NCBI GenBank assembly: GCA_021850375.1
Contig: JAJZLZ010000010.1
Coordinates: 7,853 to 23,151, forward strand
Length of the DNA stretch: 15,299 nucleotides
Reading direction: 5' to 3'
Source of the DNA: Microcaldota archaeon
GTDB taxonomy: Archaea > Micrarchaeota > Micrarchaeia > Micrarchaeales > Micrarchaeaceae
The position numbers and the translations under genes are program-made. Of the stretch, positions 7,075 to 14,288 are shown in pieces; the first letter of the stretch is position 1; every line of letters begins with the position of its first letter. Under the pieces are notes generated by a model, which worked only from the letters and a program-made list of their open reading frames with translations, was not told the DNA's origin and did no database searches.

Positions 7075-7440
7075 TTATTCGAGGATATGGTCTAAGCCGT
7101 CTGTGAATAAATCTTTTTTAGGCCTTAAAAATTTGGCTAATTGTGTGCGTAAATCCAAAAGCCTCTTAGAATCGCCATATATGCTGGATATCGCGGTGTT
7201 TGACTCGAAATTTAACAAAGCACGGTCAAAATAGCTAAATTCTGCCTTCCACTGCCTCCGCAAAACTGCATGTGCTGTCTCTTCATCGACGCCGGATAGG
7301 TTAGTGATGTTATGTTCTAGCTCGTGGATTCTTCTGCTCGCCCATCCTTCGCGGAATCTTGCAAGGTGCATTATGCTTCTATTTGATTTCTTATGTATGC
7401 TTAACGCATCAATTGGCGCCTTATGCATATTATCACGCAT
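7075..7440 (-). CDS. Small hypothetical protein, largely helical and charged
   Basis: I do not recognise this 121-residue protein. It is rich in Arg, His, Glu and Leu, has no membrane helix, signal peptide or Cys metal motif, and looks mostly alpha-helical (for example the segment with RFREGWASRRIHELEHN and WKAEFSYFDRALLNF). It is probably cytosolic, possibly a small helical bundle. Support for a real gene: an open frame in a gap that would otherwise be about 500 bp, and the box CTATATTA (minus strand, 7459-7466) 19-26 nt before ATG 7440, which fits a leaderless archaeal transcript. An in-frame ATG four codons in is an alternative start. Confidence 0.55.
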   Translation of the reverse strand: MRDNMHKAPIDALSIHKKSNRSIMHLARFREGWASRRIHELEHNITNLSGVDEETAHAVLRRQWKAEFSYFDRALLNFESNTAISSIYGDSKRLLDLRTQLAKFLRPKKDLFTDGLDHILE

Positions 7441-7458
7441 AAATAATATTTTTTGGCA

Positions 7459-7466
7459 TAATATAG
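7459..7466 (-). promoter_or_regulatory. TATA box of the small hypothetical gene
   Basis: CTATATTA on the minus strand lies 19-26 nt upstream of ATG 7440, the spacing expected for leaderless transcription. The divergent flippase gene has its own box at 7497-7505 on the plus strand. Confidence 0.45.
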
Positions 7467-7496
7467 TCTATGATAACATACATTAAAAAGCGTAAT

Positions 7497-7505
7497 TTTA
7501 TATAT
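7497..7505 (+). promoter_or_regulatory. TATA box of the flippase gene
   Basis: TTTTATATA is about 26 nt before a predicted transcription start near 7527, leaving a leader of roughly 20 nt before ATG 7547. No Shine-Dalgarno-like sequence is seen in that leader. Confidence 0.5.
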
Positions 7506-7546
7506 GTCTTTAAGGTTCCTGTAATAAAACTTCAGAGATATAATAA

Positions 7547-9190
7547 ATGTCTAATAATCTTCTCTTTGAAGATAAAATGCGCAGTGTGGTGGATTTGCCT
7601 AAAAGTAATTCAAACGATGATATAGAACGCGCCGGATTCAAAGCCGCGGGGGTTGCAAGTGCGGTAATGTTTGCTAGAATAGCATCAATCGCAATAGCCG
7701 GCATAGCATTCATAGTGGTATCAAGAATCCTTGGCCCAAGCATATACGGGCTGTATATAATAGCCGCTTCCATAGCTGGCATATTTACCTCATTTGCGGA
7801 TCTTGGGACAAGCACAGCATTCTCCAAATTCGGCTCGGAGTACAAGTCGAAAAAGAGGCACGATATGGTATCTGAGATGATATCTAACGGATACGGGGTG
7901 GTAATATTATTTGGAATAGTTCTGACCATTGCGCTTTTTGCATCAAGCTCTTATATCTCAAAGATATCCTTTGGAACAATACAATATACATATCTTGTAG
8001 AGTGGATAGCCGCAACGATACTTGTAACTGTCCTATTCAACATGTCAACTTCAATATTAATAGGGCTTGGCAGATCTGTAGAGCTTGTTAAGAGCGTATT
8101 TTTGCAGGTGTCAATACAGGGAATAGTCGGAGTCGCATTTGCGTTTTTGGGTTTTGGTGCTATGGCCCCAATACTTGGGCTTTTGGCGGGTTTTTCAATA
8201 GGAACCATAATCGCAACATATTATGCCTACCATAGCGAGGGTATGTCAATTTCAATGCCGCATATAAGCAGCATAAAGCGCCTGTTAAAATTCTCAATAC
8301 CGATCAGCATAGCCGGCGCTGTTGGAGGGGTTGCAAGCAGCATATCGCCCATACTTCTTGGGCGCTTTACTAGCAGCGCAATCGTCGGAAACGTCGGAGT
8401 TTCGATTAGAACCGGCAATATAATCGGCCTTGCAGTTGACTCCGCTGGAGCATCGCTTCTTCCGTTTTTCTCTACTATAAATTCCGTCGGCAGCGCCAAA
8501 GTCAGCGCAAACAATATAAGCAGGGCATTCAACTATTCAATATACATAATACTGATGCTATTTCTGCCCTCCTCTGTATTTTTCGCCGTTCTATCAAAGG
8601 ACATATCAAGGGTTCTCTTCGGCTCCAGCTACATAATGGCTCCATACTACATATCGATAGTGAGCATCGGAATTATAATCTCGATGCTTGCAAGCTATAC
8701 CTCCACCTTGCTCATAAGCTCAGAGAAGGTGGTCAAGGTTATGAAATATACGATACTCGTCTCAATTGCCGAGGTAATACTGTTATTGCTGCTTGTAAAG
8801 AGCATAGGCGGATTTGCCCTTATACTATCTCTATCAGTAGTTGGGCCATTAATCTCATTGGCATTATATATGCATATTGCAATCAGCGATGTTAAAATAA
8901 AACTCATCGCAGACAAATCCCTACGTGTTGTACTTGCCGCTTTCATAAGTGCTCTTGTTATTATCCCAATTGCCTTATACTTTAGCCATGGCACACTATA
9001 TGGTTCAATAACCGCAATGGCATTGGGTTTTATAGCAATACTAATAGTCTATCCTCCGTTAATTGCGGTATTAAAGGGCATTGAGCAAAAGGACATAGAT
9101 AGAATAACATTGATAGGAAAAGAGATACCAATAGCCGGAAGTTTCCTATCAATTATTGCTGCTTATGTTGAGCATTTTGCCGCACGCTAA
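7547..9190 (+). CDS. Wzx/MurJ-like polysaccharide flippase (MOP superfamily)
   Basis: The 547-residue polytopic protein has about 14 membrane helices after a soluble 30-residue N-terminus. The first helix region contains FIVVSRILGPSIYGLYIIA followed by FADLGTSTAFSKFGSEY, the typical opening of Wzx-type lipid-linked oligosaccharide flippases (R-x-LGP-x-x-YG ... DLG). A later YIMAPYYISIVSIG segment is also characteristic. It probably moves lipid-linked glycans across the membrane for protein N-glycosylation or surface polysaccharide, which would fit the sequon-rich FKBP and the putative lipoprotein in this window. No glycosyltransferases are adjacent. The last 38 bp overlap tail to tail with the pyrG 3' end. 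Confidence 0.85.
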   Translation: MSNNLLFEDKMRSVVDLPKSNSNDDIERAGFKAAGVASAVMFARIASIAIAGIAFIVVSRILGPSIYGLYIIAASIAGIFTSFADLGTSTAFSKFGSEYKSKKRHDMVSEMISNGYGVVILFGIVLTIALFASSSYISKISFGTIQYTYLVEWIAATILVTVLFNMSTSILIGLGRSVELVKSVFLQVSIQGIVGVAFAFLGFGAMAPILGLLAGFSIGTIIATYYAYHSEGMSISMPHISSIKRLLKFSIPISIAGAVGGVASSISPILLGRFTSSAIVGNVGVSIRTGNIIGLAVDSAGASLLPFFSTINSVGSAKVSANNISRAFNYSIYIILMLFLPSSVFFAVLSKDISRVLFGSSYIMAPYYISIVSIGIIISMLASYTSTLLISSEKVVKVMKYTILVSIAEVILLLLLVKSIGGFALILSLSVVGPLISLALYMHIAISDVKIKLIADKSLRVVLAAFISALVIIPIALYFSHGTLYGSITAMALGFIAILIVYPPLIAVLKGIEQKDIDRITLIGKEIPIAGSFLSIIAAYVEHFAAR

Positions 9191-10814
9191 GGCTGTCATT
9201 TGGATCGGATTTAGATCTTTTGATTGCCGCTTCTATAAATGAGACAAATAGCGGCGATGGCGCCTCTGGCCTGGATTTTAGCTCAGGATGGGCCTGTGTT
9301 CCTATTCCATAGCCATCGCGCCACTCTATGAACTCTACGAGCATCCCATCTGCGCTGGTGCCGCTTATTGTTAGTCCATGCGCTTGGAGCGTGTCTTTAT
9401 AAGCGTTATTAAATTCGTATCTGTGGCGATGCCTCTCAGCGATATTAGACGTGCCATATGCCTCAAAAGCAAGGGTCGATGGCTTTAAAATAGCATCCCA
9501 TGACCCAAGCCGCATGGTTCCTCCTTTTTCTGATATAAACCTTTGGGAGTCCATAATATCTATTATCTTATGCTTTGCGTTGCTATCAAATTCTGAGGAA
9601 TTTGCTCCACTTAGCAATGCGACGTTGCGCGCGAACTCTATTGCCATTAGCTGCATTCCAAGGCATATGCCAAGATACGGCGTTTTGGACTCTCGCGCAT
9701 AGGTTATCGCATTGATCATGCCCTCTATGCCTCTATTGCCAAATCCTCCAGGCACAAGAACGCCATCAGCGGAATTTAGGCGCGATCTGAAGTCCTCCAA
9801 AGCCTCTAGCTCCTCCGCCTCTATCCAATCTATGAATACATCTGCCCTACTAGCTGTTCCCGCATGGCTTAGCGCCTCACGTATGCTGGTATATGAATCC
9901 TTTAAGTCGACATACTTTCCGACAACCGCAATATTCAAGCGGCTGCCCGGGGATTTTGATGTCGCATCCTTCCACTTCTGGAACTTTGAATTGTCTATTT
10001 CTGAATCTAAATCTAGAGCATGCATCAGTTTGCCTGAAAAGCCGTTTTTAATCAAATGCTCAGGCACTTCGTATATGTTATCCACATCCTTGTTGTCAAT
10101 AATGTTATCCTCCTTTAAGTTTGCAAATAGCGCGATCTTGTTGCGCGCCTTGTCCCCTAGTTTCTTATCTGACCTGGTTATTATGAAATCTGGCTGTATG
10201 CCTACCTGCATGAGCGAGCGCAGCGCAAGCTGCGTCGGCTTTGTCTTTTGTTCTCCTACAACTCCAAGCTCTGGTATGTATGTTATGTCTATAAAAACTA
10301 CCTTTGCCGTGAGTGCGAGCTCACGCATTGCCTCTATGAAATAACTATTTTCGATGTCTCCGACCGTGCCTCCGACCTCTATTAAAAGGACATCGAGGTT
10401 GTTATCCTTGTATGTTTTTCGTACCCTCTCAACTATGAGGTTAGTCATGTGGGGTATAATTTGAACATCGCTACCCAAATAGTCCCCGCGGCGCTCCTTT
10501 GTTATTATCTCGCTAAACAATTTTCCTCCTGTCAATGAGAGCGAGCCACTCAAGCTTTTATTCAAAAAGCGCTCGTATGTACCGAAATCCATGTCAACTT
10601 CGCTCTTGTCATCAAGCACAAAAACCTCTCCATGCTTTAGTGGGTTCATAGTGCCGCAGTCGTAATTTAAATATCCGTCAAATTTCATCGGCGCGACATT
10701 TAAGCCGTAGAATGAGAGCATCTTGGTTATCGACGCGGAGACCAATCCTTTTCCTATGCCGCTAAGGAGAGATCCGAGCACGACTATGTAGCGTTCCTCT
10801 GTTTTATCGTGCAT
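9153..10814 (-). CDS. pyrG: CTP synthase (glutamine-hydrolysing)
   Basis: It aminates UTP to CTP using ATP and glutamine. The N-terminal synthetase domain has the P-loop variant LGSLLSGIGKG, KFDGYLNYDCGTM, HGEVFVLDD and EVGGTVGDIE. The C-terminal class I amidotransferase domain has PGGFGNRG, the nucleophile elbow GICLGM (Cys384), ERHRHRYEFN and HPE (from His509). ATG 10814 gives 553 residues and the N-terminus MHDKTEERYIVVLG; it has a TATA box about 25 nt upstream, so it is preferred to ATG 10862, which would add 16 unlike residues. The P-loop (LGSLL for the usual TGGVV) and KFDGYLN (for KLDPYIN) differ from common CTP synthases and suggest a divergent clade. The Lys/Gln-rich tail after the amidotransferase overlaps the flippase gene. 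The product CTP would serve the IspD-type enzyme as well as RNA and lipid synthesis. Confidence 0.96.
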   Translation of the reverse strand: MHDKTEERYIVVLGSLLSGIGKGLVSASITKMLSFYGLNVAPMKFDGYLNYDCGTMNPLKHGEVFVLDDKSEVDMDFGTYERFLNKSLSGSLSLTGGKLFSEIITKERRGDYLGSDVQIIPHMTNLIVERVRKTYKDNNLDVLLIEVGGTVGDIENSYFIEAMRELALTAKVVFIDITYIPELGVVGEQKTKPTQLALRSLMQVGIQPDFIITRSDKKLGDKARNKIALFANLKEDNIIDNKDVDNIYEVPEHLIKNGFSGKLMHALDLDSEIDNSKFQKWKDATSKSPGSRLNIAVVGKYVDLKDSYTSIREALSHAGTASRADVFIDWIEAEELEALEDFRSRLNSADGVLVPGGFGNRGIEGMINAITYARESKTPYLGICLGMQLMAIEFARNVALLSGANSSEFDSNAKHKIIDIMDSQRFISEKGGTMRLGSWDAILKPSTLAFEAYGTSNIAERHRHRYEFNNAYKDTLQAHGLTISGTSADGMLVEFIEWRDGYGIGTQAHPELKSRPEAPSPLFVSFIEAAIKRSKSDPNDSLSVRQNAQHKQQ

Positions 10815-10833
10815 ATGAATTATATTCCAGCAA

Positions 10834-10843
10834 GCTTTAAATT
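10834..10843 (-). promoter_or_regulatory. TATA box of pyrG
   Basis: AATTTAAAGC on the minus strand is centred about 25 nt upstream of ATG 10814. This spacing predicts a leaderless mRNA and decides the start in favour of 10814 over 10862, which lies upstream of the box. Confidence 0.55.
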
Positions 10844-10942
10844 GCTTAGTGTTGTTTAGCATTTAATAAAAGTGCATTTATATTACGCGGGTATTTCAAG
10901 GCACTATTGGCAAGTATGTGCACCTTATATAAAGCAAGCTCA

Positions 10943-11710
10943 TTACGCCTTCATCGGCAATTTATCATCTTGCTTTTTTTGAGCCGCCTTTTTCAGGCTG
11001 CCAATTATATTTAATTTAATTTTCGGCTTTTTATCCTGCTTATCTGAATTTGGCCCTATGCTATTCATAGTTGCGCCATTATCAATCTTTGCGGCATCTG
11101 TTTTACCTGCCGCCTCCGCAGCGATTTGAGGCTGTATAGGAGCGTTTTGCGCATTTTGTATCATAAGCTCTCCTGGCCTATATATCCTATCTTCAAGCAG
11201 CATGTTGTATGTAGTGCCCAGCTTTGAGTCAAATACAATATGCCTCCTCTCGATTCCAAACAGGTCCGCCTCAACTAGCATTATGCCATTCTTCTTAAAC
11301 GATTCTATGACCTCCTTTAGGGCGAGGGGATTGTCGTTATTTTGCATGCCTATAATGCGCGCCTCAACTGTAGAATGTTTAGACTTTATCAAATCAAAGT
11401 CCTTTTTGATTATCGCCCCAAAACCTGGGGCTATTCTGCTGTATCTGTAGCAGACTGACTTTCTATTATTAACTTCGTATAATGTTATAAGTAGGTCATT
11501 TGTTATGTCAATTGCGTATGCATAGCGTTGGTCTGCGGGGCTGTTATAGCTTAGAACTAATGATCCGTCCTTTCGTATCTCCCTGCCGTTCGACTGTTCC
11601 ATGACATGATGCTTTGACATGTGGGTCCTGATCTTAGAGTTCAAAACATAGCGCGCCTGCCCAAATTCCTTAAGTGGCAGATCTTTTTCAATTACACTCT
11701 CAAAGCTCAT
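10943..11710 (-). CDS. Hypothetical soluble protein with disordered basic tail
   Basis: I do not recognise this 255-residue protein. Residues 1 to about 185 look folded, mixed alpha/beta and soluble, with no Cys cluster, P-loop or membrane helix. Distinctive stretches are LLITLYEVNN, GIMLVEADLFGIERRHIVFD and a final YNMLLEDRIYRPGELM. The rest (about 186-255) is Ala/Gln/Asn/Lys-rich low complexity ending in repeated Lys-rich blocks (KKPKIKLN, KKAAQKKQ), as in disordered nucleic-acid- or ribosome-binding tails. It is divergent from rpoD across a 100-bp AT-rich gap and lies behind pyrG on the same strand orientation. A TATA-like CTTTATATTC is at 11726-11735, slightly closer to the ATG than usual. 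Codon use resembles its neighbours. Confidence 0.65.
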   Translation of the reverse strand: MSFESVIEKDLPLKEFGQARYVLNSKIRTHMSKHHVMEQSNGREIRKDGSLVLSYNSPADQRYAYAIDITNDLLITLYEVNNRKSVCYRYSRIAPGFGAIIKKDFDLIKSKHSTVEARIIGMQNNDNPLALKEVIESFKKNGIMLVEADLFGIERRHIVFDSKLGTTYNMLLEDRIYRPGELMIQNAQNAPIQPQIAAEAAGKTDAAKIDNGATMNSIGPNSDKQDKKPKIKLNIIGSLKKAAQKKQDDKLPMKA

Positions 11711-11810
11711 ATTAAATACCGCAATGAATATAAAGGTAATTATCCTTAATAGTTTAAATATTTATGTCTGCATGCTTATTGGCAGGCAGCGCATTTTCTG
11801 AGCTGGTATA
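11711..11810. promoter_or_regulatory. Divergent promoter region, hypothetical gene and rpoD
   Basis: The 100-bp gap holds AT-rich boxes on both strands: GTTTAAATATTTATG (about 11752-11766, plus) for the rpoD cluster and CTTTATATTC (11726-11735, minus) for the gene on the left. The rpoD leader would be around 20-25 nt and contains no clear ribosome-binding site. Confidence 0.4.
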
Positions 11811-12383
11811 ATGAAAATAGATAAAACTGAAGAGAACGGAAACATTATGAAATTTGTCCTAAAAGACGCACGGCACAGCGAGGCGAATGCCATTCGCCGC
11901 GCGGCGACTGGAATGGTACAAACATTTGCCATCAACTCCGTTACGTTCTACGAGAATACCAGCGCAATGTTCGACGAATACATAGCGCACAGAATAGGCC
12001 TAGTTCCGATAAAGACTCCTCGTAAGCCTTCCGAAAGCGAAGAGGTAGTATTCACATTGGATGCGACAGGACCTAAGACCGTATATTCAAGCGAGCTGCA
12101 AACCTCAGATAAGGAGGTCTGCGTTGCAAACGATAAGATACCGCTAATAAAGCTGGGAAAGGAGCAGAAGCTCAAAATCGAGTGCAAGGCATCGGTTGGT
12201 ATAGGATATAACCACGCAAAGTTCCAGCCGGGAATGCTATCATATGAAGATGTAGCAGAGGGCACGTTTAATTTTTATCTGGAGTCCTTTGGTCAGATGA
12301 AGCCGCAGGAAATACTTGACAAGGCAATATCATATATAACCGACGAACTTAAGGATACAGCAAAGAACGTAAAGAAGCTTTAG
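11811..12383 (+). CDS. rpoD: RNA polymerase subunit Rpo3 (RpoD)
   Basis: This is the archaeal homologue of bacterial alpha N-terminal domain and eukaryotic Rpb3; it pairs with Rpo11 and nucleates enzyme assembly. Recognisable segments are DARHSEANAIRRAATGMVQTFAINSV (dimerisation region), YENTSAMFDEYIAHRIGLVPI and a C-terminal helix ending in ELKDTAKNVKKL. At 190 residues it is the short form: the Cys-rich Fe-S domain present in longer homologues such as Sulfolobus RpoD is absent, and no cysteine cluster is seen. It heads the cluster tRNA-Leu, rpl18e, rpl13, rps9, rpoN, tRNA-Pro, rps2, all on the plus strand. The genes that often precede rpoD in archaea (rps13, rps4, rps11) are not upstream; an unrelated gene is divergent. 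Confidence 0.96.
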   Translation: MKIDKTEENGNIMKFVLKDARHSEANAIRRAATGMVQTFAINSVTFYENTSAMFDEYIAHRIGLVPIKTPRKPSESEEVVFTLDATGPKTVYSSELQTSDKEVCVANDKIPLIKLGKEQKLKIECKASVGIGYNHAKFQPGMLSYEDVAEGTFNFYLESFGQMKPQEILDKAISYITDELKDTAKNVKKL

Positions 12384-12400
12384 GCTTGCCAAATTTCACT

Positions 12401-12487
12401 GCGGGGGTGGCAGAGCTTGGTCAAATGCGCAGGATTGAGGTTCCTGTATCTTTAGGGATTGCGTGAGTTCAAATCTCACCCCCCGCA
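12401..12487 (+). tRNA. tRNA-Leu (anticodon GAG)
   Basis: The 87-nt class II tRNA has a long variable arm. Acceptor GCGGGGG pairs with CCCCCGC, with discriminator A12487. The anticodon stem is CAGGA/TCCTG with loop TTGAGGT and anticodon GAG at 12437-12439. The T-arm is GTGAG-TTCAAAT-CTCAC. No intron or encoded CCA. It sits 17 nt after rpoD and before rpl18e, a position I recall as conserved in other archaea (the haloarchaeal L18e-L13-S9 cluster also starts with tRNA-Leu). Confidence 0.96.
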
Positions 12488-12551
12488 TAAATTCATGCAT
12501 TTTTATGCTTTGATATAACATTGCATTTTAATATGCGCATGACATAGAAAG

Positions 12552-12562
12552 TTTAATATATG
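12552..12562 (+). promoter_or_regulatory. TATA box upstream of rpl18e
   Basis: TTTAATATATG predicts transcription from about 12584. The ribosomal protein genes may therefore have an internal promoter behind tRNA-Leu in addition to read-through from rpoD. Confidence 0.45.
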
Positions 12563-12623
12563 TATCCCATGAGATATTATCGTAATTCTGATTATCAGCA
12601 TGTATATTATACAGATTGATTTT

Positions 12624-12971
12624 ATGGTTGATATAGAAAAAGCACCTGTTAAGGAATGGATCGCAAAACTAGCGACTGCATCTAAGGGAAACCACTATCC
12701 TGCATTATGGAAAAGGCTACATGTGATTGTATCGTTTCCCACAAGGAAGAAATGCGAGGTTAATTTATACAAACTAGAGAAGCATGCAAAGGATGGGGAC
12801 AATATAATTGTTCCAGGCAAGGTCTTATCCGAAGGCCAATTAAGCCGTAAATTTGACATAGCGGCAATAGAATTATCAAAACCCGCCATTGCAAAGCTAA
12901 AGGCATCTGGCTGCAACATAATCAGCATAGATGAGATGATTAAAAGAGATAAGATAAAAATCATGGTATGA
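12624..12971 (+). CDS. rpl18e: Large-subunit ribosomal protein eL18 (L18e)
   Basis: This archaeal/eukaryotic large-subunit protein is not found in bacteria. Family features are ALWKRLHVIVSFPTRKKCEVNLYKL, VPGKVLSEGQLSRKFDIAAIELSKPA and a C-terminal INS-like ISIDEMIKRDK region. ATG 12624 gives 115 residues and aligns best with the usual family N-terminus; ATG 12600 would add eight hydrophobic residues (MYIIQIDF) and cannot be excluded. The stop overlaps the next start in an ATGA arrangement, indicating translational coupling to rpl13. Lower Gly/Arg content than typical homologues suggests a fast-evolving lineage. Confidence 0.92.
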   Translation: MVDIEKAPVKEWIAKLATASKGNHYPALWKRLHVIVSFPTRKKCEVNLYKLEKHAKDGDNIIVPGKVLSEGQLSRKFDIAAIELSKPAIAKLKASGCNIISIDEMIKRDKIKIMV

Positions 12972-13432
12972 TATTTATGTCGAGTTCAGAAAATTATTCA
13001 GGGTGGCTCTTATTTGATGCAAAGGAGAAGGTGCTGGGCAGGATAGGCAGCAGGGTTGCAAAGGAGTTGCTAAATGGCAATAGCGTAGTCGTAATCAACG
13101 CCGATCATGCATATATAACCGGCGGAAAAAAAGACGTTGTAGAAAAGTACAAGACAAGGCTGCGCCTGCAGGAAAAGGAGAATCCTGAGCATTCCCCATA
13201 CTGGCCGCGCAGGCCGGATATGCTGGTTCGCAGGATAATACGCGGAATGCTTCCATATGCAAAGCCCAGCGGCAAGGATGCTTATAGGAGGTTAAGGGTG
13301 TTCTCTGGAAGTCCAAGCGGACTTGAAGGCTTAAAGAAAATAGAGGTTGACACCAAAAAGCCAAAGACGATGTATGTTAAATACCTCTATGTTAAAGAAC
13401 TCTCAAAGCTACTAGGATACACAAGGGAATGA
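12968..13432 (+). CDS. rpl13: Large-subunit ribosomal protein uL13
   Basis: A universal large-subunit protein, 154 residues. Signatures are DAKEKVLGRIGSRVAKELL, VVINADHAYITGGKKDV, a PRRPDMLVRRIIRGMLPY segment (family: R.P..I..RAVRGMLP) and GKDAYRRLRVFSG. Start 12968 gives a 4-bp overlap with the eL18 stop; ATG 12977 is an alternative that removes three residues. It is followed after 4 nt by rps9, the conserved uL13-uS9 pair of all domains. Confidence 0.95.
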   Translation: MIFMSSSENYSGWLLFDAKEKVLGRIGSRVAKELLNGNSVVVINADHAYITGGKKDVVEKYKTRLRLQEKENPEHSPYWPRRPDMLVRRIIRGMLPYAKPSGKDAYRRLRVFSGSPSGLEGLKKIEVDTKKPKTMYVKYLYVKELSKLLGYTRE

Positions 13433-13436
13433 TTAT

Positions 13437-13982
13437 ATGGCAGAAGAATTAAAAACAATTCCAACTAACGCAAATAGCCCCGATGCAACAAATGCTGTTG
13501 CACCAAAGGTGCCAAGCGCGGCTGCGCCACAAATAGCAAAAGTGGCACGCAAGAGGACATCAAAGAAGGCGGCGAGCAAGGCTATTGTGGTTAAAAGCAA
13601 GAGAAAGCGCGCAATAGCAAGAGGATATGTCAACAAAGGAAGTGGCATAATACGCATAAATAGCATGGACATAAGTACAATCTATCCAATGGAGCACAGG
13701 ATGTTAATATTAGAGCCAATAACCGTGTCGGATGCGACAATGTCAATAGGAAAATCAATTGACATCAAAATAAACATACAAGGCGGTGGCTCAAGCGCCC
13801 AGGCACAGGCGGCTCGCGGAGTTGTTGCAAGGGCAATAGCAAAGTATAGCGGAGATGAAAATATAGCAAAAGCCTATTTGCAATACGATAGGACAATGAT
13901 GGTTGACGACTTTAGGCGCGTGGAGCCAAAGAAGTTTTTAGGGCCAAAGGCGCGCTCACGGTTCCAGAAGTCATATAGATGA
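13437..13982 (+). CDS. rps9: Small-subunit ribosomal protein uS9 with long N-terminal extension
   Basis: The conserved domain runs from about residue 52 (VKSKRKRAIARGYVNKGSG) through GGGSSAQAQAARGVVARAIAKY to the C-terminal VEPKKFLGPKARSRFQKSYR, whose final Arg contacts P-site tRNA in the ribosome. Archaeal uS9 is usually about 130-140 residues, but this one has 181: an extra N-terminal tail of roughly 45 residues, Ala/Pro/Asn-rich, then basic (KVARKRTSKKAASKA). No internal ATG offers a normal-length start before the conserved domain, so the extension is part of the frame. The tail could bind rRNA or be disordered. Confidence 0.94.
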   Translation: MAEELKTIPTNANSPDATNAVAPKVPSAAAPQIAKVARKRTSKKAASKAIVVKSKRKRAIARGYVNKGSGIIRINSMDISTIYPMEHRMLILEPITVSDATMSIGKSIDIKINIQGGGSSAQAQAARGVVARAIAKYSGDENIAKAYLQYDRTMMVDDFRRVEPKKFLGPKARSRFQKSYR

Positions 13983-13986
13983 TACT

Positions 13987-14187
13987 ATGATGATGCCTGT
14001 TAGATGTTTTAGCTGCGGTGCGGTAATAGCCGACAAATGGGACGAGTACGATTTAAGGGTCAATAAGAACAAGGAGGACGCGGGTGCGGTGCTTGATGCG
14101 TTAAATGTCAAGCGCTACTGCTGCAGGCGCATGTTTATAGGGAACGTGGAGCTAATAGACGAACTCATACAGTTTGGCAGGAAATGA
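13987..14187 (+). CDS. rpoN: RNA polymerase subunit Rpo10 (RpoN)
   Basis: The 66-residue zinc subunit equals eukaryotic Rpb10 and stabilises the Rpo3-Rpo11 platform. The N-terminus MMMPVRCFSCG and the downstream RYCCRRMFIG supply the four Cys ligands in the atypical CX2C...CC arrangement of this family. Start 13987 matches the usual M-x-x-P-V-R-C opening. It begins 4 nt after rps9 and ends 8 nt before tRNA-Pro. Confidence 0.97.
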   Translation: MMMPVRCFSCGAVIADKWDEYDLRVNKNKEDAGAVLDALNVKRYCCRRMFIGNVELIDELIQFGRK

Positions 14188-14248
14188 TATTAAACGGGGC
14201 CGTAGGCTAGTCTGGTAGGCTTCCAGCATGGGGTGATGGAAACCCGAG

Positions 14249-14269
14249 AAAGCTCTTTGGCTTCGGGAA
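14249..14269 (+). other. Predicted tRNA-Pro intron A (21 nt, T-stem/T-loop junction)
   Basis: CCCG (14243-14246) pairs with CGGG (14264-14267) as a 4-bp central helix. A 3-nt bulge AGA (14247-14249) follows on the 5' strand, and then AAGC/GCTT (14250-14253, 14260-14263) with a 6-nt loop. On the 3' strand AAT (14268-14270) follows CGGG. Cutting after the second nt of each bulge joins CCGAG to TTC, giving position 53/54 and an ideal T-loop start. The outer helix is weak, so the motif is a half bulge-helix-bulge. Confidence 0.75.
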
Positions 14270-14272
14270 TTC

Positions 14273-14288
14273 AAAAAGAAATTGGAAA
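14273..14288 (+). other. Predicted tRNA-Pro intron B (13 nt, within T-loop)
   Basis: A 13-nt segment within this interval must be lost to leave a 7-nt TTCAAAT loop. The repeated A residues give four equivalent boundaries, from 14273-14285 to 14276-14288. Only a weak motif is seen: TTC (14270-14272) could pair with GAA (14285-14287) inside the T-stem, leaving a 2-nt bulge. The evidence is mainly that the mature tRNA becomes standard. Confidence 0.55.

Noticed and set aside
9712..10344. 210-residue open frame on the plus strand inside pyrG
   Set aside because: It is a Ser-rich shadow frame antisense to the conserved CTP synthase domain.
9153..10862. pyrG starting at ATG 10862
   Set aside because: It would add 16 residues unlike the family and place the start upstream of a TATA box that fits ATG 10814.
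14229..14231. Anticodon TGG instead of GGG in tRNA-Pro
   Set aside because: That frame would put A at position 33; the invariant T33 is met only with GGG at 14230-14232.
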